Assembly (NCBI RefSeq): GCF_000956595.1
Contig: NZ_JYOO01000001.1
Span: 242,218 to 306,217 of the forward strand
Direction: 5' to 3'
From: Priestia aryabhattai B8W22
Lineage (GTDB): Bacteria > Bacillota > Bacilli > Bacillales > Bacillaceae_H
Length of the DNA stretch: 64,000 bases
Shown here: piece by piece, positions 28,052-37,073 of the stretch
Layout of the letters: each line of letters starts with the position of its first letter
How positions within the stretch are numbered: position 1 is the stretch's first letter
Position numbers and translations under genes: made by a program
The notes under the pieces: model-generated
Databases searched by the model: none
Told to the model about the DNA's origin: nothing
Seen by the model: only the letters and a program-made list of their open reading frames with translations

Positions 28052-28255
28052 ATGTATTATAACCATAGGAAGAAAAATCAAGAGCCCTTACCTAAAGAAC
28101 GAATAGAGATTTGGGAATGTGAATCAGAAGAATGTAATGGTTGGATGAGAAAAAATTTCTCTTATCAAAATCATCAAAAGTGTCCTTTGTGTGGCTATAA
28201 AATGAAATCAGGAGAACGGCTTTTAGAGGCGTCTTCTAATCCCCATCAAAAATAA
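28052..28255 (+). CDS. YdjO-like cold-inducible zinc-ribbon protein
   Basis: 67 residues (MYYNHRKKNQEPLPKERIEI onward). The YdjO family pattern NQEPLPKE, WECxxxxCNGWxRKNF and CPLCGYKM is clear, and four cysteines can bind zinc. The ATG at 28052 fits the family N-terminus; the frame is open upstream to 27992. AGGAGG lies somewhat far upstream, with GAGGG nearer. YdjO is known as cold-inducible in B. subtilis, which fits the csp genes on both sides. Confidence 0.85.
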   Translation: MYYNHRKKNQEPLPKERIEIWECESEECNGWMRKNFSYQNHQKCPLCGYKMKSGERLLEASSNPHQK

Positions 28256-28403
28256 TTTATGACCGTCTTTTGTATAAATCTATAAAAAACTTACGGCACT
28301 TCTTTAACTGAAAGTAAACTTCTTAACCAACATGTCATATTTACTTTGTATTTCTAGTGTATGGTATAACTAGTCCATACCTTGTACCCTTCGTTTTACC
28401 CAG

Positions 28404-28430
28404 AAACCAGACTTAAAACTCTGGTTTTTC
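28404..28430 (+). terminator. Terminator after the ydjO-like gene
   Basis: AAACCAGA/TCTGGTTT hairpin then TTCT. Confidence 0.65.
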
Positions 28431-28495
28431 TATTATAACGAGATTTTAAAATATAATATAATATGTTTTTTGCTAGCTAGTGAAATCAAAAGTAA

Positions 28496-28524
28496 AAAAA
28501 AGACTCCTAGGTGGAGTCTTTTTT
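28496..28524 (-). terminator. Terminator of the second csp
   Basis: Perfect AAAAAAGACTCC/GGAGTCTTTTTT arms with a 5-nt loop next to the gene end. Confidence 0.85.
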
Positions 28525-28535
28525 ACTCATTTTAA

Positions 28536-28739
28536 TTATGCTACTTTATGAACGTTAGCAGCTTGTGCTCCACGTTGGCCTTGCTCGATGTCAAACGTTA
28601 CTTTTTGACCTTCTTCTAATGATTTAAAGCCTTCGCCTTGAATAGAGCTGAAATGTACGAATACATCGTCTCCGCCTTCAATTTCGATAAAACCGAAACC
28701 TTTGTCTGCATTAAACCATTTTACTGTACCTTGTTCCAT
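28536..28739 (-). CDS. Cold-shock protein (second copy)
   Basis: 67 residues, close to the 25941 product but ending ANVHKVA. RNP1 KGFGFIEI and RNP2 VFVHFSSI are intact. The ATG at 28739 has AGGAGG at ideal spacing; the longer open frame to 28793 is leader. The long leader upstream (about 28740-29000) may hold a thermosensitive 5' UTR, which cannot be judged by eye. Confidence 0.95.
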   Translation of the reverse strand: MEQGTVKWFNADKGFGFIEIEGGDDVFVHFSSIQGEGFKSLEEGQKVTFDIEQGQRGAQAANVHKVA

Positions 28740-29141
28740 AATATTGCCTCCTGGTGTGGAATACTCCACACTTGTATTACTACCCTTGTCCAACCATACT
28801 ATCTTAAGATGAAAATTTCTATGGAAGAGATTTCTCTTCTCTCAATTCTACACCGAACAAAAATAATTAACCTAAGCGTAACACACAGAACCGAAGATAG
28901 CAAATATAGGAAAGCAGAGAAAACTTCAAAATCGAAAAATATGTATCAAAAAAAGACCTAATTTGAAGTTTACTAGCAGCACATAAATTCAATGGACTTT
29001 CACCATTTTTGCACCTCTGTAGATTACATACAAAATAATAAGCGTATCAAGAAACCTGCTGTTTTTGTGTATATAAATTTTTTCATAAAATTGATATCTT
29101 GGGCATAATACAGGATAGATACGTGGTAGAGGGGGGATTGT
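28740..29141. other. Leader and intergenic region between csp and a small gene
   Basis: AT-rich, no gene. It should hold the csp promoter and 5' UTR (minus strand) and the promoter of the 29142 gene (plus strand). I see no clear consensus boxes. Confidence 0.4.
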
Positions 29142-29333
29142 TTGAGACTGAAGGATGGAAACTTTTATACAGATAGTAGAACCAATAAGGTATATAGATT
29201 AAATGAAGATGACAAGGGAAGCTGGTACCTGAGTACGCGTGATGATGAAGACCATCATCAAATGTCAAGAACTTCGGGGCGTAATATGATGAAATTGCTA
29301 AAGAGTTTTTATAACAAAGTGAACGACAGTTGA
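29142..29333 (+). CDS. Small hypothetical protein
   Basis: 63 residues (MRLKDGNFYTDSRTNKVYRL, then DEDHHQMSRTSGRNMMK). TTG start with AGGGGGG five bases upstream. No family recognised; hydrophilic, probably cytoplasmic. A good terminator follows, which supports expression. Confidence 0.55.
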   Translation: MRLKDGNFYTDSRTNKVYRLNEDDKGSWYLSTRDDEDHHQMSRTSGRNMMKLLKSFYNKVNDS

Positions 29334-29367
29334 AATTTATCACTCTGCAAAACAGCATAAAAAATAT

Positions 29368-29400
29368 AAAGCTAGCTTAACACAGCTAGCTTTATTTTTA
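29368..29400 (+). terminator. Terminator after the 29142 gene
   Basis: AAAGCTAGC/GCTAGCTTT hairpin followed by ATTTTTA. Confidence 0.8.
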
Positions 29401-29491
29401 GTTTATAGAGCTAGTTATCATAATGGTGTCTTTAGGAAATAAGCAATAATAATAACAAAAAATCTTTAGCCCAGCCCTTGGCAATCACCTA

Positions 29492-30103
29492 TTATTTAAT
29501 TTCGATTGCAGAAGCCTTGTTGTCCCAATCCGACGCCATATTAGCAGTTTTACCATACCAATCGGAGTGTCTAAAGGAAACTCCTTTCCCGTACCCTTGA
29601 GATGAAGTGTGCTCCCACAGCGTCGTGGAATAGCTTGAAGAAGGTGATGCCGTACTTAAGGATGAAATTCTGTCATTCCAGCTCGAGGGCAAATTTTTAA
29701 ACCCGTCTCTCCAATAAATATACTGTCCACCTTTATTTTTAGACTCATAGAAATCGGTACAACAGGAACCACTGCCCATCATATTAACTTTGTTTTGAAG
29801 TTTCTGTTTATCTTTTTCAATAAATGCGTTCAAAGCTTCCCTGCTCGTAAATCCATATGCCAACCAATCACCATTTTTATTCTGTTTAGGTAGAACCATG
29901 GTTACTTTTATGTCCGTGTCGGAAATGTTATTCGCTTTAGCCTGGAGATTCACATCTTTTCCATCCACAGTTAAATAGTGATACGACTTAATCGTATACT
30001 CTTTTTCAGCATACGCCGCGCCCGTAGAAACTGGTATAAATCCCATCACAGCAAAAAGACAACATAGTGCGGAAAGACAAAGTTTTACTCGCAAATTCTT
30101 CAC
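29492..30103 (-). CDS. Secreted beta/gamma-crystallin-like (I36-type) protein
   Basis: 203 residues. A signal peptide (LSALCCLFAVMGFIPVSTGA, then AYA) precedes a C-terminal pair of crystallin-like repeats: DFYESKNKGGQYIYWRDGFK with NLPSSWNDRISSLST, and LWEHTSSQGYGKGVSFRHSD. Such repeats bind calcium or form proteinase-inhibitor folds. The start is uncertain: GTG at 30103 directly abuts GGGA, while TTG at 30094 has GGGAGTGA at better spacing. Monocistronic; role unknown. Confidence 0.7.
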   Translation of the reverse strand: MKNLRVKLCLSALCCLFAVMGFIPVSTGAAYAEKEYTIKSYHYLTVDGKDVNLQAKANNISDTDIKVTMVLPKQNKNGDWLAYGFTSREALNAFIEKDKQKLQNKVNMMGSGSCCTDFYESKNKGGQYIYWRDGFKNLPSSWNDRISSLSTASPSSSYSTTLWEHTSSQGYGKGVSFRHSDWYGKTANMASDWDNKASAIEIK

Positions 30104-30846
30104 TCCCGTATTATTTTAATTTAGGTACTTTAGTAAGAAAAATTAGAGTAATATTAACAGCCCCTGCGTAAAACCTTGATGAAACAGCCAATACCGGCTT
30201 GTAAACCAATGGATGAATCCACTTTTATTACTTATGTTAGTACTTTTTCTGTTTTTACAATGGGGCGTTTATACTCAGCTTTCCTAATCCCTCCTAACTT
30301 TAATATGCTATATACAGAAAAAACCAAATGCATATTTCTGTATGATAAATATAATGAATATTCGAAGTATAATGAAATGCCAATACTACCAAATTTCAAG
30401 TTAATAAAATTTATTGGTTTTTTTACATAAATTTCAATTTAATAATGAGATAAATATTATTTGTTAAATTTTATAATGATTTTTATTCGAAATAGAATAG
30501 TTTAGATCTTTATTTATGTAATATGAAGGCAATCTTCTTTATTTTTTATAATAAAGAAGGCTCAAAATAATCAATAAAATAACCAGACCAAAAGAACTGA
30601 ATTTTTATTCAGTTTTCTTTTTAATAAGTAAATTCAATACGTTTATATAGGTAAATAACAGGGTTAGTTATTACTCCCTTTATAGAAAAACAACCTCTTT
30701 GTCGCCATTAAATATAAATGATAAAGCTTTTTATATTTCTCAGATGCTTTAACATTTACTTAAATTACTTTATTTACAAATGATAAATATTTTATCTTGC
30801 CAGCATATTAATCTATAAAACTGGACAGACTAATAGCATATTCCCC
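30104..30846. other. AT-rich gene-free region
   Basis: No credible gene. Two hairpins are seen: CTTCTTTATT/AATAAAGAAG (about 30535-30560) and AGAACTGAAT/ATTCAGTTTTCT (about 30591-30623, then TTTTT). An open frame at 30176-30430 lacks a ribosome site and protein-like composition. Confidence 0.5.
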
Positions 30847-31092
30847 CTATTCCAATAAACTTGAAAATCCTTTGCCCATATCGGCAAAGGATTCTTTTTG
30901 TATATATAAATATTCCTTAAGGTGCAAATCCTTGAAACCTAACAGTAAGATATATACCAATAGAAAAAGAAGCCAAGTCAACGAAGAGATCAAAATGCTT
31001 CCTATATAAAAACCAGAACCTGTAAGATCATTCTTCTTTTTTATCCTCACCTCTTGCTCAAATTTCTTGTTCAATAATGGAAGTAATCTCAT
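30847..31092 (-). CDS. Possible small membrane protein
   Basis: 81 residues with a charged N-terminus (NKKFEQEVRIKKKNDLTG) and one strong membrane segment (ILISSLTWLLFLLVYILLLG). The ATG at 31092 is 8 bp after the methyltransferase stop but has no visible ribosome site. A hairpin (AATCCTTTGCC/GGCAAAGGATT, about 30866-30892) overlaps its 3' end. It may be translationally coupled or not real. Confidence 0.4.
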   Translation of the reverse strand: MRLLPLLNKKFEQEVRIKKKNDLTGSGFYIGSILISSLTWLLFLLVYILLLGFKDLHLKEYLYIQKESFADMGKGFSSLLE

Positions 31093-31100
31093 GTTAAAAT

Positions 31101-31850
31101 TTATTGATTTTGAAACAGATAAAGTCCAAATCCTAAAGTATCTCTGCCCCATGTAAGATAAGTACGTTTCCATGATCTAATTTCATTTAACATACTATGA
31201 TAATCAGGGTCGTTCGGGTTTTCATAACAATATTTTTCCATAGACATAGCATATAGTCCTTCATATTCGTCCCAATCATCATCACTTGCAACAACTGACC
31301 AAATCGGCACGAGCCCCATACGTTCTCCGATAAAAACATTCTCATGGTGTTTTTTTAATTCTGACTCATCCGCTCCACCAAGTGCATCTAAATATTCCTG
31401 ACTAGGTTTCTTTTTCCAGTACCCTTCTCCTACTAGAATAAAGCCGCCCTTTTTGACGTTTCTTTTAAGAGCTTGTAACGTTAATTCTAGGCTCCCCAAA
31501 GCATGAGCAGAACCCACACAAATTCCTACATTAAAATGATTGACGTATTCACTTATCACTTGTTTGGCATCTTGTACAATGTACGTAATTTTTTCTTCAG
31601 GAATTCTTTTTTGGGCCTGTTGCTTTGCCCCTAAAATAGAACCTTCATATGACTCTACGGCTGTTGCTTCAATGCCATACTTTTCAACTAAACGTATTAA
31701 CAATTCACACTTCCCAGCCCCGATATCTAACACTTTTGCATGAGGTTCTAACTGAAGAAAATCAATAATTCTATTGATTTTAATTTCACTTATCGGGTTA
31801 CTAAATAAATGTTCTCTGTGGGCAATTGATGAGTATTTATTTCTGTCCAT
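31101..31850 (-). CDS. SAM-dependent methyltransferase (class I)
   Basis: 249 residues. SAM-binding motif I is VLDIGAGKCELLIRL (about residues 40-54), with an acidic residue at AVESYEG and post-motif segments QDAKQV and GGFILVGEGYWKK. The Rossmann core is complete. The substrate is unknown: it resembles small-molecule methyltransferases with a C-terminal helical cap. ATG with AAGGGGAG upstream. Confidence 0.82.
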   Translation of the reverse strand: MDRNKYSSIAHREHLFSNPISEIKINRIIDFLQLEPHAKVLDIGAGKCELLIRLVEKYGIEATAVESYEGSILGAKQQAQKRIPEEKITYIVQDAKQVISEYVNHFNVGICVGSAHALGSLELTLQALKRNVKKGGFILVGEGYWKKKPSQEYLDALGGADESELKKHHENVFIGERMGLVPIWSVVASDDDWDEYEGLYAMSMEKYCYENPNDPDYHSMLNEIRSWKRTYLTWGRDTLGFGLYLFQNQ

Positions 31851-32443
31851 TGATTGAACTCCCCTTTGTCCTTTTTAGGTACTTATTTTTCTCATTAAGT
31901 TATTTAGGATAGAAACATTCATAGTCCCAGCCCCTTTCAGAATAAATATTTATATTTACATGTAACAATAATTAATAAGTTCTTCCATGCTTCATTTTAT
32001 CGCTGCTAATAATTAATTCCTTAAAAATTAATGAAACCCTTCCCCACTGTGCCATAGTTAAATAGTCAAAATGGACAAAATATAGCTAGTTAACATAAAC
32101 ACTCCTATGGAAATCAAACACAAAAAAGAACCCTTGCAGCAGTAGGGTCCAGCTAAATAAACATAGTTGTTCATATGTGTAAGTTTTTTATAAAAAAATA
32201 AGGTGTATAGATATAAAAATTTTATGTTTTAATAAATACTGGGCAAACTCCGTCGGTGTGAATAGTGGTGATAAATACCGGCTATGTAGCTTAAATACCA
32301 TTTCTATATTGTTTTTTGAAAAATCATCTATAATTGATATTGTTTTAATCTCATATTGAGATATATAATAAAAATAAGAAAAAAGAAAACGCTTTCTATA
32401 TTTAAATACATTGTTACTTTTCAAACTATAAGGAGGATTTAAA
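31851..32443. other. Intergenic region
   Basis: No gene seen. One hairpin near 32127-32152 (AAGAACCCT ... AGGGTCC) could terminate minus-strand transcription. The last 15 bp carry the AAGGAGG site of the following gene. Confidence 0.45.
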
Positions 32444-32590
32444 ATGAGCCAAGTGGAAAGAAATTCTAAAGTACAGAAATTAGTTGAGTATAAAAAATTC
32501 AATGAAGAAGAAGTTTTAAAAATGACAGATCCGCAGGTTGAATATTATCACTGGCTCTATTTTGATGATTCCGCTTATGATTATATGTAA
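32444..32590 (+). CDS. BH0509-family small protein
   Basis: 48 residues: MSQVERNSKVQKLVEYKKFN, then EEEVLKMTDPQVEYYHWLYF. The pattern (short basic start, F-x-E-E-x-L-x-x-M-T-D) matches BH0509-type Bacillus proteins of unknown function. The ribosome site AAGGAGG is perfect. Followed by a terminator. Confidence 0.7.
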   Translation: MSQVERNSKVQKLVEYKKFNEEEVLKMTDPQVEYYHWLYFDDSAYDYM

Positions 32591-32608
32591 CTCAACTATA
32601 AAATAAGA

Positions 32609-32655
32609 AAAAAGTACAAAAACGTTTATTATCAACGGGTTTGTGCTTTTTTCGT
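32609..32655. terminator. Bidirectional terminator
   Basis: AAAAAAGTACAAA pairs with TTTGTGCTTTTTT (one G-T pair) between convergent genes. Confidence 0.65.
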
Positions 32656-32671
32656 TTCTTTAATTATAAGA

Positions 32672-33190
32672 TTACTCGTTTTCAATACCATTTCCTGTGA
32701 CAACAAAGTGAGAGCTGTCTTCCTTTCGGTTGAAAAGTCTCCAGAACTTACTATATTCATCGTCTTCTGACGTATCCGGAAACACCTCTAATAAATAACC
32801 TTGAGATAAAAAGCTTTTTAGCCCTCCTACTTCGTCTGATTCAAATCTTTCTACAATCGTATGTTGGTTTATATCTTCTATAATCGATTTAATTCTTTCA
32901 TCGAATCGATTATTTCCTTGGACATCCCATTCAAAGTGCTCATTTTCATTCTCCAAGTCTGTTCTTGGAGAATAGAAATCCCGTGAGCCTACTATAATTT
33001 TATTACCTTTGGCAATACGCCAAGAACATTGAATATGTAAAGCGTATTCAGCTACCTCTTCCGTTTTCCTCCTTCTGGTTACTAAAATCTTTTCTCCAAA
33101 TCCAAGCCAAAATAAATTTGAGGCTCTCCCTATGTATCTTAGATTTAAGCCCACTAATTTATCTACTTTTGATTTAATTGCTTCTCTCAT
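32672..33190 (-). CDS. Immunity-like hypothetical protein
   Basis: 172 residues, soluble. Seen are LVGLNLRYIGRASNLFWLGF, YALHIQCSWRIAKGNKIIVG, a FEWDVQGNNRFDE segment and an acidic C-terminus. I have no named family, but size, acidity and context in a run of similar genes fit immunity proteins of polymorphic toxins (inference). ATG with AAGGAG upstream. Last gene of a five-gene minus-strand run. Confidence 0.65.
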   Translation of the reverse strand: MREAIKSKVDKLVGLNLRYIGRASNLFWLGFGEKILVTRRRKTEEVAEYALHIQCSWRIAKGNKIIVGSRDFYSPRTDLENENEHFEWDVQGNNRFDERIKSIIEDINQHTIVERFESDEVGGLKSFLSQGYLLEVFPDTSEDDEYSKFWRLFNRKEDSSHFVVTGNGIENE

Positions 33191-33252
33191 ACTTTTCTCC
33201 TTTTATTTGCAGTTAAAGCTTTCTAGGTAAGTAGCTAAATAAATAGGATGTA

Positions 33253-33834
33253 TTAATCTATTTTGTTTATGGCATTAAGGTTATAGCGGTCTATTTCTTT
33301 TTTATTTTTAATGACTACTAAAACACCTTTTAAAGCATTTTCCTTAATCATCTTTATTTTTTCTTTACTAGGAGCCACTGGCAGCCCTCTGGAATTAGTG
33401 GTGAATCCTAAGTCATAACTTACATTTATTTTACCAGTTCTATTTCTATTAAAATCCCCATATCCTGATCCTCTTCCTAATCCATCAAGACCTTTCTCGT
33501 CATCAAAAATATTAACCCCTATAGCATCCTTAGAGGCCTTTATTAGCTCTTTATCGGGTAAAATTTTAAAATCTAAATCGTCTTTATCAAAATCAATAAG
33601 GGTTTTATCACTATAGTGCTTAATTTTCATATCGTAGTAAAGAGCAAGAGGCACAATTTCTTTCTCTTTTCCATTCTCTTCTATTATTGTAGATCCTACC
33701 AAACCTTTGTCATTAACTACTTTTACTTTAACATTAGTAATTTTAAAAGGTTTTTTCTGATTATCTTGCTGATATTCTTTTGACACTTTTTTATTTTTGC
33801 AACTTCTGGTTAAAAGTTTCAGCGACAAATTCAT
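33253..33834 (-). CDS. Hypothetical protein that may have lost a lipoprotein signal
   Basis: 193 residues. The first 12 (MNLSLKLLTRSC) are an out-of-frame reading of the 3' end of the preceding gene, which it overlaps by 44 bp. From CKNKKVSKEYQQDNQKKPFK onward it looks like a mature lipoprotein: lysine-rich linker, then a beta-rich domain. It lacks a hydrophobic signal core and a good ribosome site. A deletion that fused it onto the upstream gene is plausible. Function unknown; it could also be real as it stands. Confidence 0.5.
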   Translation of the reverse strand: MNLSLKLLTRSCKNKKVSKEYQQDNQKKPFKITNVKVKVVNDKGLVGSTIIEENGKEKEIVPLALYYDMKIKHYSDKTLIDFDKDDLDFKILPDKELIKASKDAIGVNIFDDEKGLDGLGRGSGYGDFNRNRTGKINVSYDLGFTTNSRGLPVAPSKEKIKMIKENALKGVLVVIKNKKEIDRYNLNAINKID

Positions 33835-34390
33835 ATTCTACATCGTCTTTATGAATAAAAAATGTAGTACACCCGTCAATATCAATACATTTATTAGACT
33901 GAGCACATACTACATCTACCTCAACCAGATTAAAATGAACAGCATGAGCATCCTCACTATCTAGCCCCATTGTTAAACAATTAATACTATCGCCAAAAGA
34001 CTTAAAAATAAGCTTTTTCCCTTCCAAGTTCTCTTTACTAACGCCAAATTTCTCATTATTCAATATCCCTTGCAACGATGACGCTTTGGGAAGGCATTGG
34101 ATATGATGAACGCCTTTGTAGCACCTTAAAGTAAATAAAAAAGGGTGTGCTTCATCTGCCATAATCTCAACGCCATATTTAAACGAAAAAGTTTTATAAA
34201 CCATTTCATAAAATAAAGGGATGACAATATCATCCCATGATTCATAAGCATGAGCATGTATGCGTATTAGATGGGGATATAAGCTGGTAATGGCACGCTG
34301 AAAATTTAATAAAACTTCCGTATCAGTAAGTTCAGATAAAGAATTATCGATTTCATGATTCTTTATCTTTCGTAGCCTATTATCAATCAT
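33791..34390 (-). CDS. Immunity-like hypothetical protein
   Basis: 199 residues, soluble, no signal peptide. Seen are LYPHLIRIHAHAYESWDDIV, FSFKYGVEIMADEAHPFLF and an acidic C-terminal part. No named family. ATG with AGGAGGG upstream. Third gene of the run; its 3' end overlaps the next gene. An immunity role is a contextual inference. Confidence 0.6.
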   Translation of the reverse strand: MIDNRLRKIKNHEIDNSLSELTDTEVLLNFQRAITSLYPHLIRIHAHAYESWDDIVIPLFYEMVYKTFSFKYGVEIMADEAHPFLFTLRCYKGVHHIQCLPKASSLQGILNNEKFGVSKENLEGKKLIFKSFGDSINCLTMGLDSEDAHAVHFNLVEVDVVCAQSNKCIDIDGCTTFFIHKDDVEYEFVAETFNQKLQK

Positions 34391-34450
34391 CAGCTTTTCC
34401 CTCCTACTTCTAGTTAGTTAATCCTCCGATAGTACATGTACGTCATGAAG

Positions 34451-34936
34451 CTATTTATTATTATACTTGTCTAGGTCTTTCCATTTTGTAAACTTGGTTC
34501 TAAGATTTCTAGATATTTCTTCGTCCTTGCTTAGAAGTAAAATTAAAGATGAGTCCCAAAAAACTAATTCTATAATTGCTTTAGGGTGCTGAAGTGTTGG
34601 TGTTTCAATCCAAAAATCCGGATTACCATCAGCATAAGGCCCTTCTTTAAATCTATCTAAATTTATAGTTTCTTGCTTATCAAAGGCAGAAAAAACTCCC
34701 CATATAAAATATATGTCCTCTTTATTAGCAAGCTTCGTGAGTTTTTCACCTGTAATCCAATATGTATTGCCGCTCGTTCCATTGTTGTAAATTCTGTAGT
34801 CAGTAAAGTAATCAAGATACTTATCTGGAAAAGATCCATCTAAATCAGTCAACAGCCAATTGTACTTTTCATGAAGGTTATTAAAAGAACTCAGTATTTC
34901 CTTTAAGTCATAAAAGCTCTCTAAGATCGTATTCAT
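34451..34936 (-). CDS. Immunity-like hypothetical protein
   Basis: 161 residues, acidic, rich in aromatics (YNWLLTDLDGSFPDKYLDYF, YFIWGVFSAFDKQETI, PDFWIETPT). It faintly recalls DUF2691-type Bacillus proteins, but I am not sure. ATG with GGAGG upstream. Second gene of the run. Confidence 0.6.
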   Translation of the reverse strand: MNTILESFYDLKEILSSFNNLHEKYNWLLTDLDGSFPDKYLDYFTDYRIYNNGTSGNTYWITGEKLTKLANKEDIYFIWGVFSAFDKQETINLDRFKEGPYADGNPDFWIETPTLQHPKAIIELVFWDSSLILLLSKDEEISRNLRTKFTKWKDLDKYNNK

Positions 34937-35017
34937 GCATTTTCCTCCATATTCTATTTTAACAATTCCCTTAGTAATTTCTCTGTATACAACATGTAAG
35001 AATAGTTAACATAACGC

Positions 35018-35494
35018 TCATTCAAACTCCTCAGGACACCAAACAGCTATGTCATCACCCGGAGCTGCAACTAAAAGCCAATCACTTCCTGCAAAAGGGT
35101 CTCCTAATTGCCAGCATTCATAGTCAGGATCATGACCGTTCACAAATAATACTCTCCCCGATTCTAGAGAAATGATAAGATGAGGCGATACGGCATCCAG
35201 CTGAACGTCTACTACTTTTTGTCTCCTGATATCCCAAATATGCTTAAAATATTGCTCTTCTGTATGCAAAGGCACTTCATCCTCTGATGATGGGTATGTA
35301 TCGCGGGCTTCAGGATATACAGTCCAAGTTGTTTCGATATTCAATACAAAATCACTATCATCTTTTTTATTATAGTTAGTAAAATACAATAGAGTTACAG
35401 AGCTATTAAGCCCAAATTTCAAGCCATCTATTTGACTGCTAATAAGTAAGTGCTTCAGTACTCGTTCCGCGAATTTTTTGTCCTCTATCTTCAC
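35018..35494 (-). CDS. Immunity-like hypothetical protein
   Basis: 158 residues, acidic, beta-rich (GLNSSVTLLYFTNYNKKDDS, PHLIISLESGRVLFVNG, a C-terminal WLLVAAPGDDIAVWCPEEFE). I chose GTG at 35494 because AAAGGAG lies 8 nt upstream; an ATG at 35515 is also open but overlaps that site. First gene of the run. No named family. Confidence 0.6.
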   Translation of the reverse strand: MKIEDKKFAERVLKHLLISSQIDGLKFGLNSSVTLLYFTNYNKKDDSDFVLNIETTWTVYPEARDTYPSSEDEVPLHTEEQYFKHIWDIRRQKVVDVQLDAVSPHLIISLESGRVLFVNGHDPDYECWQLGDPFAGSDWLLVAAPGDDIAVWCPEEFE

Positions 35495-35662
35495 TGTAGC
35501 TGCTCCTTTACACATGTTTTAGATGTATACCATATAAAAAGTTAAGCAGCGTAATCCTCTTTAGATATTAAAAAACTCACTTTTACTGCTCAAATTAACA
35601 CTTGGTATATTCATACTAAACATAGGCTAAATAAAAAAGCTCTTTATGAAAAAACAGTCTGT

Positions 35663-36550
35663 TTATTTCTGATTTTTCCCTTCTCTTACCTCGCTGATTG
35701 TCTTTATAAATTCACGTTCAGTTACTCCTAGATAGGAGTCGGAACGACGAACATATACAATCCTAAGGTCTCTGTAAGGCTCAGGTATTGAAAAGAGCTG
35801 TACTAATCCTTCCCTCTCATATCTTTCCGCTAATGACCGAGCTATAAGTGTCACACCAAGGCCAGAAACTACTGTCCCCATAATCGTTTCGAGTGTAGCA
35901 AATTCCATAATTTTCGGCGATACGATTTGCTCTTCTTTTAACCACTGCTGTAGCCTTTCTCTATATTGGCAGCCTTCATTAAATAAGATAAATGGTAAGT
36001 GTAGTAACTCTCTAGCAGACTGAATCTGTTTCTTACCGTTCTCATTTGCGCTGCATACAAGTACAATTTCTTCATCAAAAGCCGGAATTTGATCAAGCGT
36101 TGACACATTTACTGGTTCTGCTACAAATGCCCCGTCTAGCTGAAACTTAAGAACTTTCTCTATTAATTGTGTACTTACTCCTGATACTAGAGAAATATCC
36201 ACATTTTTGTGCTTATTATGATAGGAAGAAATGATTTCAGGAAACCCTACTACCGTTTCAACTAATCCAATACATAATGATCCGACAAGGTTATGCTCAT
36301 CTTGAAATGCTTTCTGTATTTCATCCATCAGCCGCATCATTTGTTCTCCGTACGTTAAAAGTTTTCGGCCTTCTACATTTAATGTCATTCCACGTCTGTG
36401 ACGATGAAACAACGGGTGTCCAATTTTCCGTTCAAGAGATCGAATACGTGCTGTTACATTTGGTTGGACATAACCTAGCTTATCAGCAGCAAGACTTACA
36501 CTGCCGTATTCTGCTACAGCCATAAATATGCGTATATCTTCTACTTCCAT
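35663..36550 (-). CDS. LysR-type regulator
   Basis: 295 residues. An N-terminal winged helix (EVEDIRIFMAVAEYGSVSLA, AADKLGYVQPNVTARIRSLE) is followed by a periplasmic-binding-like effector domain. It is divergent from the two SMR genes and probably controls them (inference from family habit). The ATG at 36550 has AAAGGAG 8 nt upstream; the open frame to 36568 has no better site. Confidence 0.9.
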   Translation of the reverse strand: MEVEDIRIFMAVAEYGSVSLAADKLGYVQPNVTARIRSLERKIGHPLFHRHRRGMTLNVEGRKLLTYGEQMMRLMDEIQKAFQDEHNLVGSLCIGLVETVVGFPEIISSYHNKHKNVDISLVSGVSTQLIEKVLKFQLDGAFVAEPVNVSTLDQIPAFDEEIVLVCSANENGKKQIQSARELLHLPFILFNEGCQYRERLQQWLKEEQIVSPKIMEFATLETIMGTVVSGLGVTLIARSLAERYEREGLVQLFSIPEPYRDLRIVYVRRSDSYLGVTEREFIKTISEVREGKNQK

Positions 36551-36586
36551 AAACATTCTCCTTTCCACTTACATTCATTTAGGTAT

Positions 36587-36625
36587 TAATAATAGTGATA
36601 TCTACAATCATTTATCATTATTTTA
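36587..36625. promoter_or_regulatory. Candidate LysR operator in the divergent region
   Basis: Imperfect dyad: AATAATAGTGATA and, 13 bp on, ATCATTATTTTA. It lies between the LysR start and the SMR genes. Confidence 0.4.
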
Positions 36626-36734
36626 CAAGATATCAGGCTCTAGATAAAATAATGACATCCGAGTGCTACTGCAATTATTTAGTAGCAATTACGTAAAGTT
36701 CTTAAAATGAGGCTACTGAAAGGAGGAAATCCAA

Positions 36735-37073
36735 TTGTTTTATTTATTATTGTCTCTTGCCATTATCTTAGAGGTAATTGCAGTATTTTTTCTTAATCTT
36801 ACGAATGGATTCACAAACTTTGTTCCGACTGTTTTTGCCATACTGTTTTATTGTTCTTCGATTGCTGCTTATATGCTCCTTAACGCCAAAGGTGAAGTAG
36901 GAGTAGCAAGTGCGTTATATGCTGGAGGAGCAACCGTACTTGTGGTTGTCACAGGTATTGTTTTTTTTGATGAAACTATTTCTTTATCTAAAATCTTAGG
37001 AGTTTCTCTTATTATAATCGGTGTAGTTTCTCTTAACATTAAAGGAAGCTCTAAAGAAAGGATGACGGCGTAA
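36735..37073 (+). CDS. SMR-family efflux subunit (E13 kept, Trp lost)
   Basis: 112 residues, four membrane helices. The proton-coupling glutamate of helix 1 is present (AIILEVIAVFFL, Glu13), but the conserved tryptophan of helix 3 is tyrosine (GVASALYAGG, Tyr62). TTG start with AAAGGAGG 8 nt upstream. Its stop overlaps the start of the second subunit (TAATG), typical of paired SMR pumps that work as heterodimers, such as YkkCD or EbrAB. Substrate unknown. No guanidine riboswitch is visible upstream. Confidence 0.88.
   Translation: MFYLLLSLAIILEVIAVFFLNLTNGFTNFVPTVFAILFYCSSIAAYMLLNAKGEVGVASALYAGGATVLVVVTGIVFFDETISLSKILGVSLIIIGVVSLNIKGSSKERMTA

Noticed and set aside
30176..30430. 84-residue plus-strand ORF
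   Set aside because: No ribosome site and no protein-like pattern in very AT-rich DNA.
36551..36734. Possible guanidine (ykkC) riboswitch ahead of the SMR genes
   Set aside because: Conserved aptamer sequences are absent; only a LysR-type dyad is seen.
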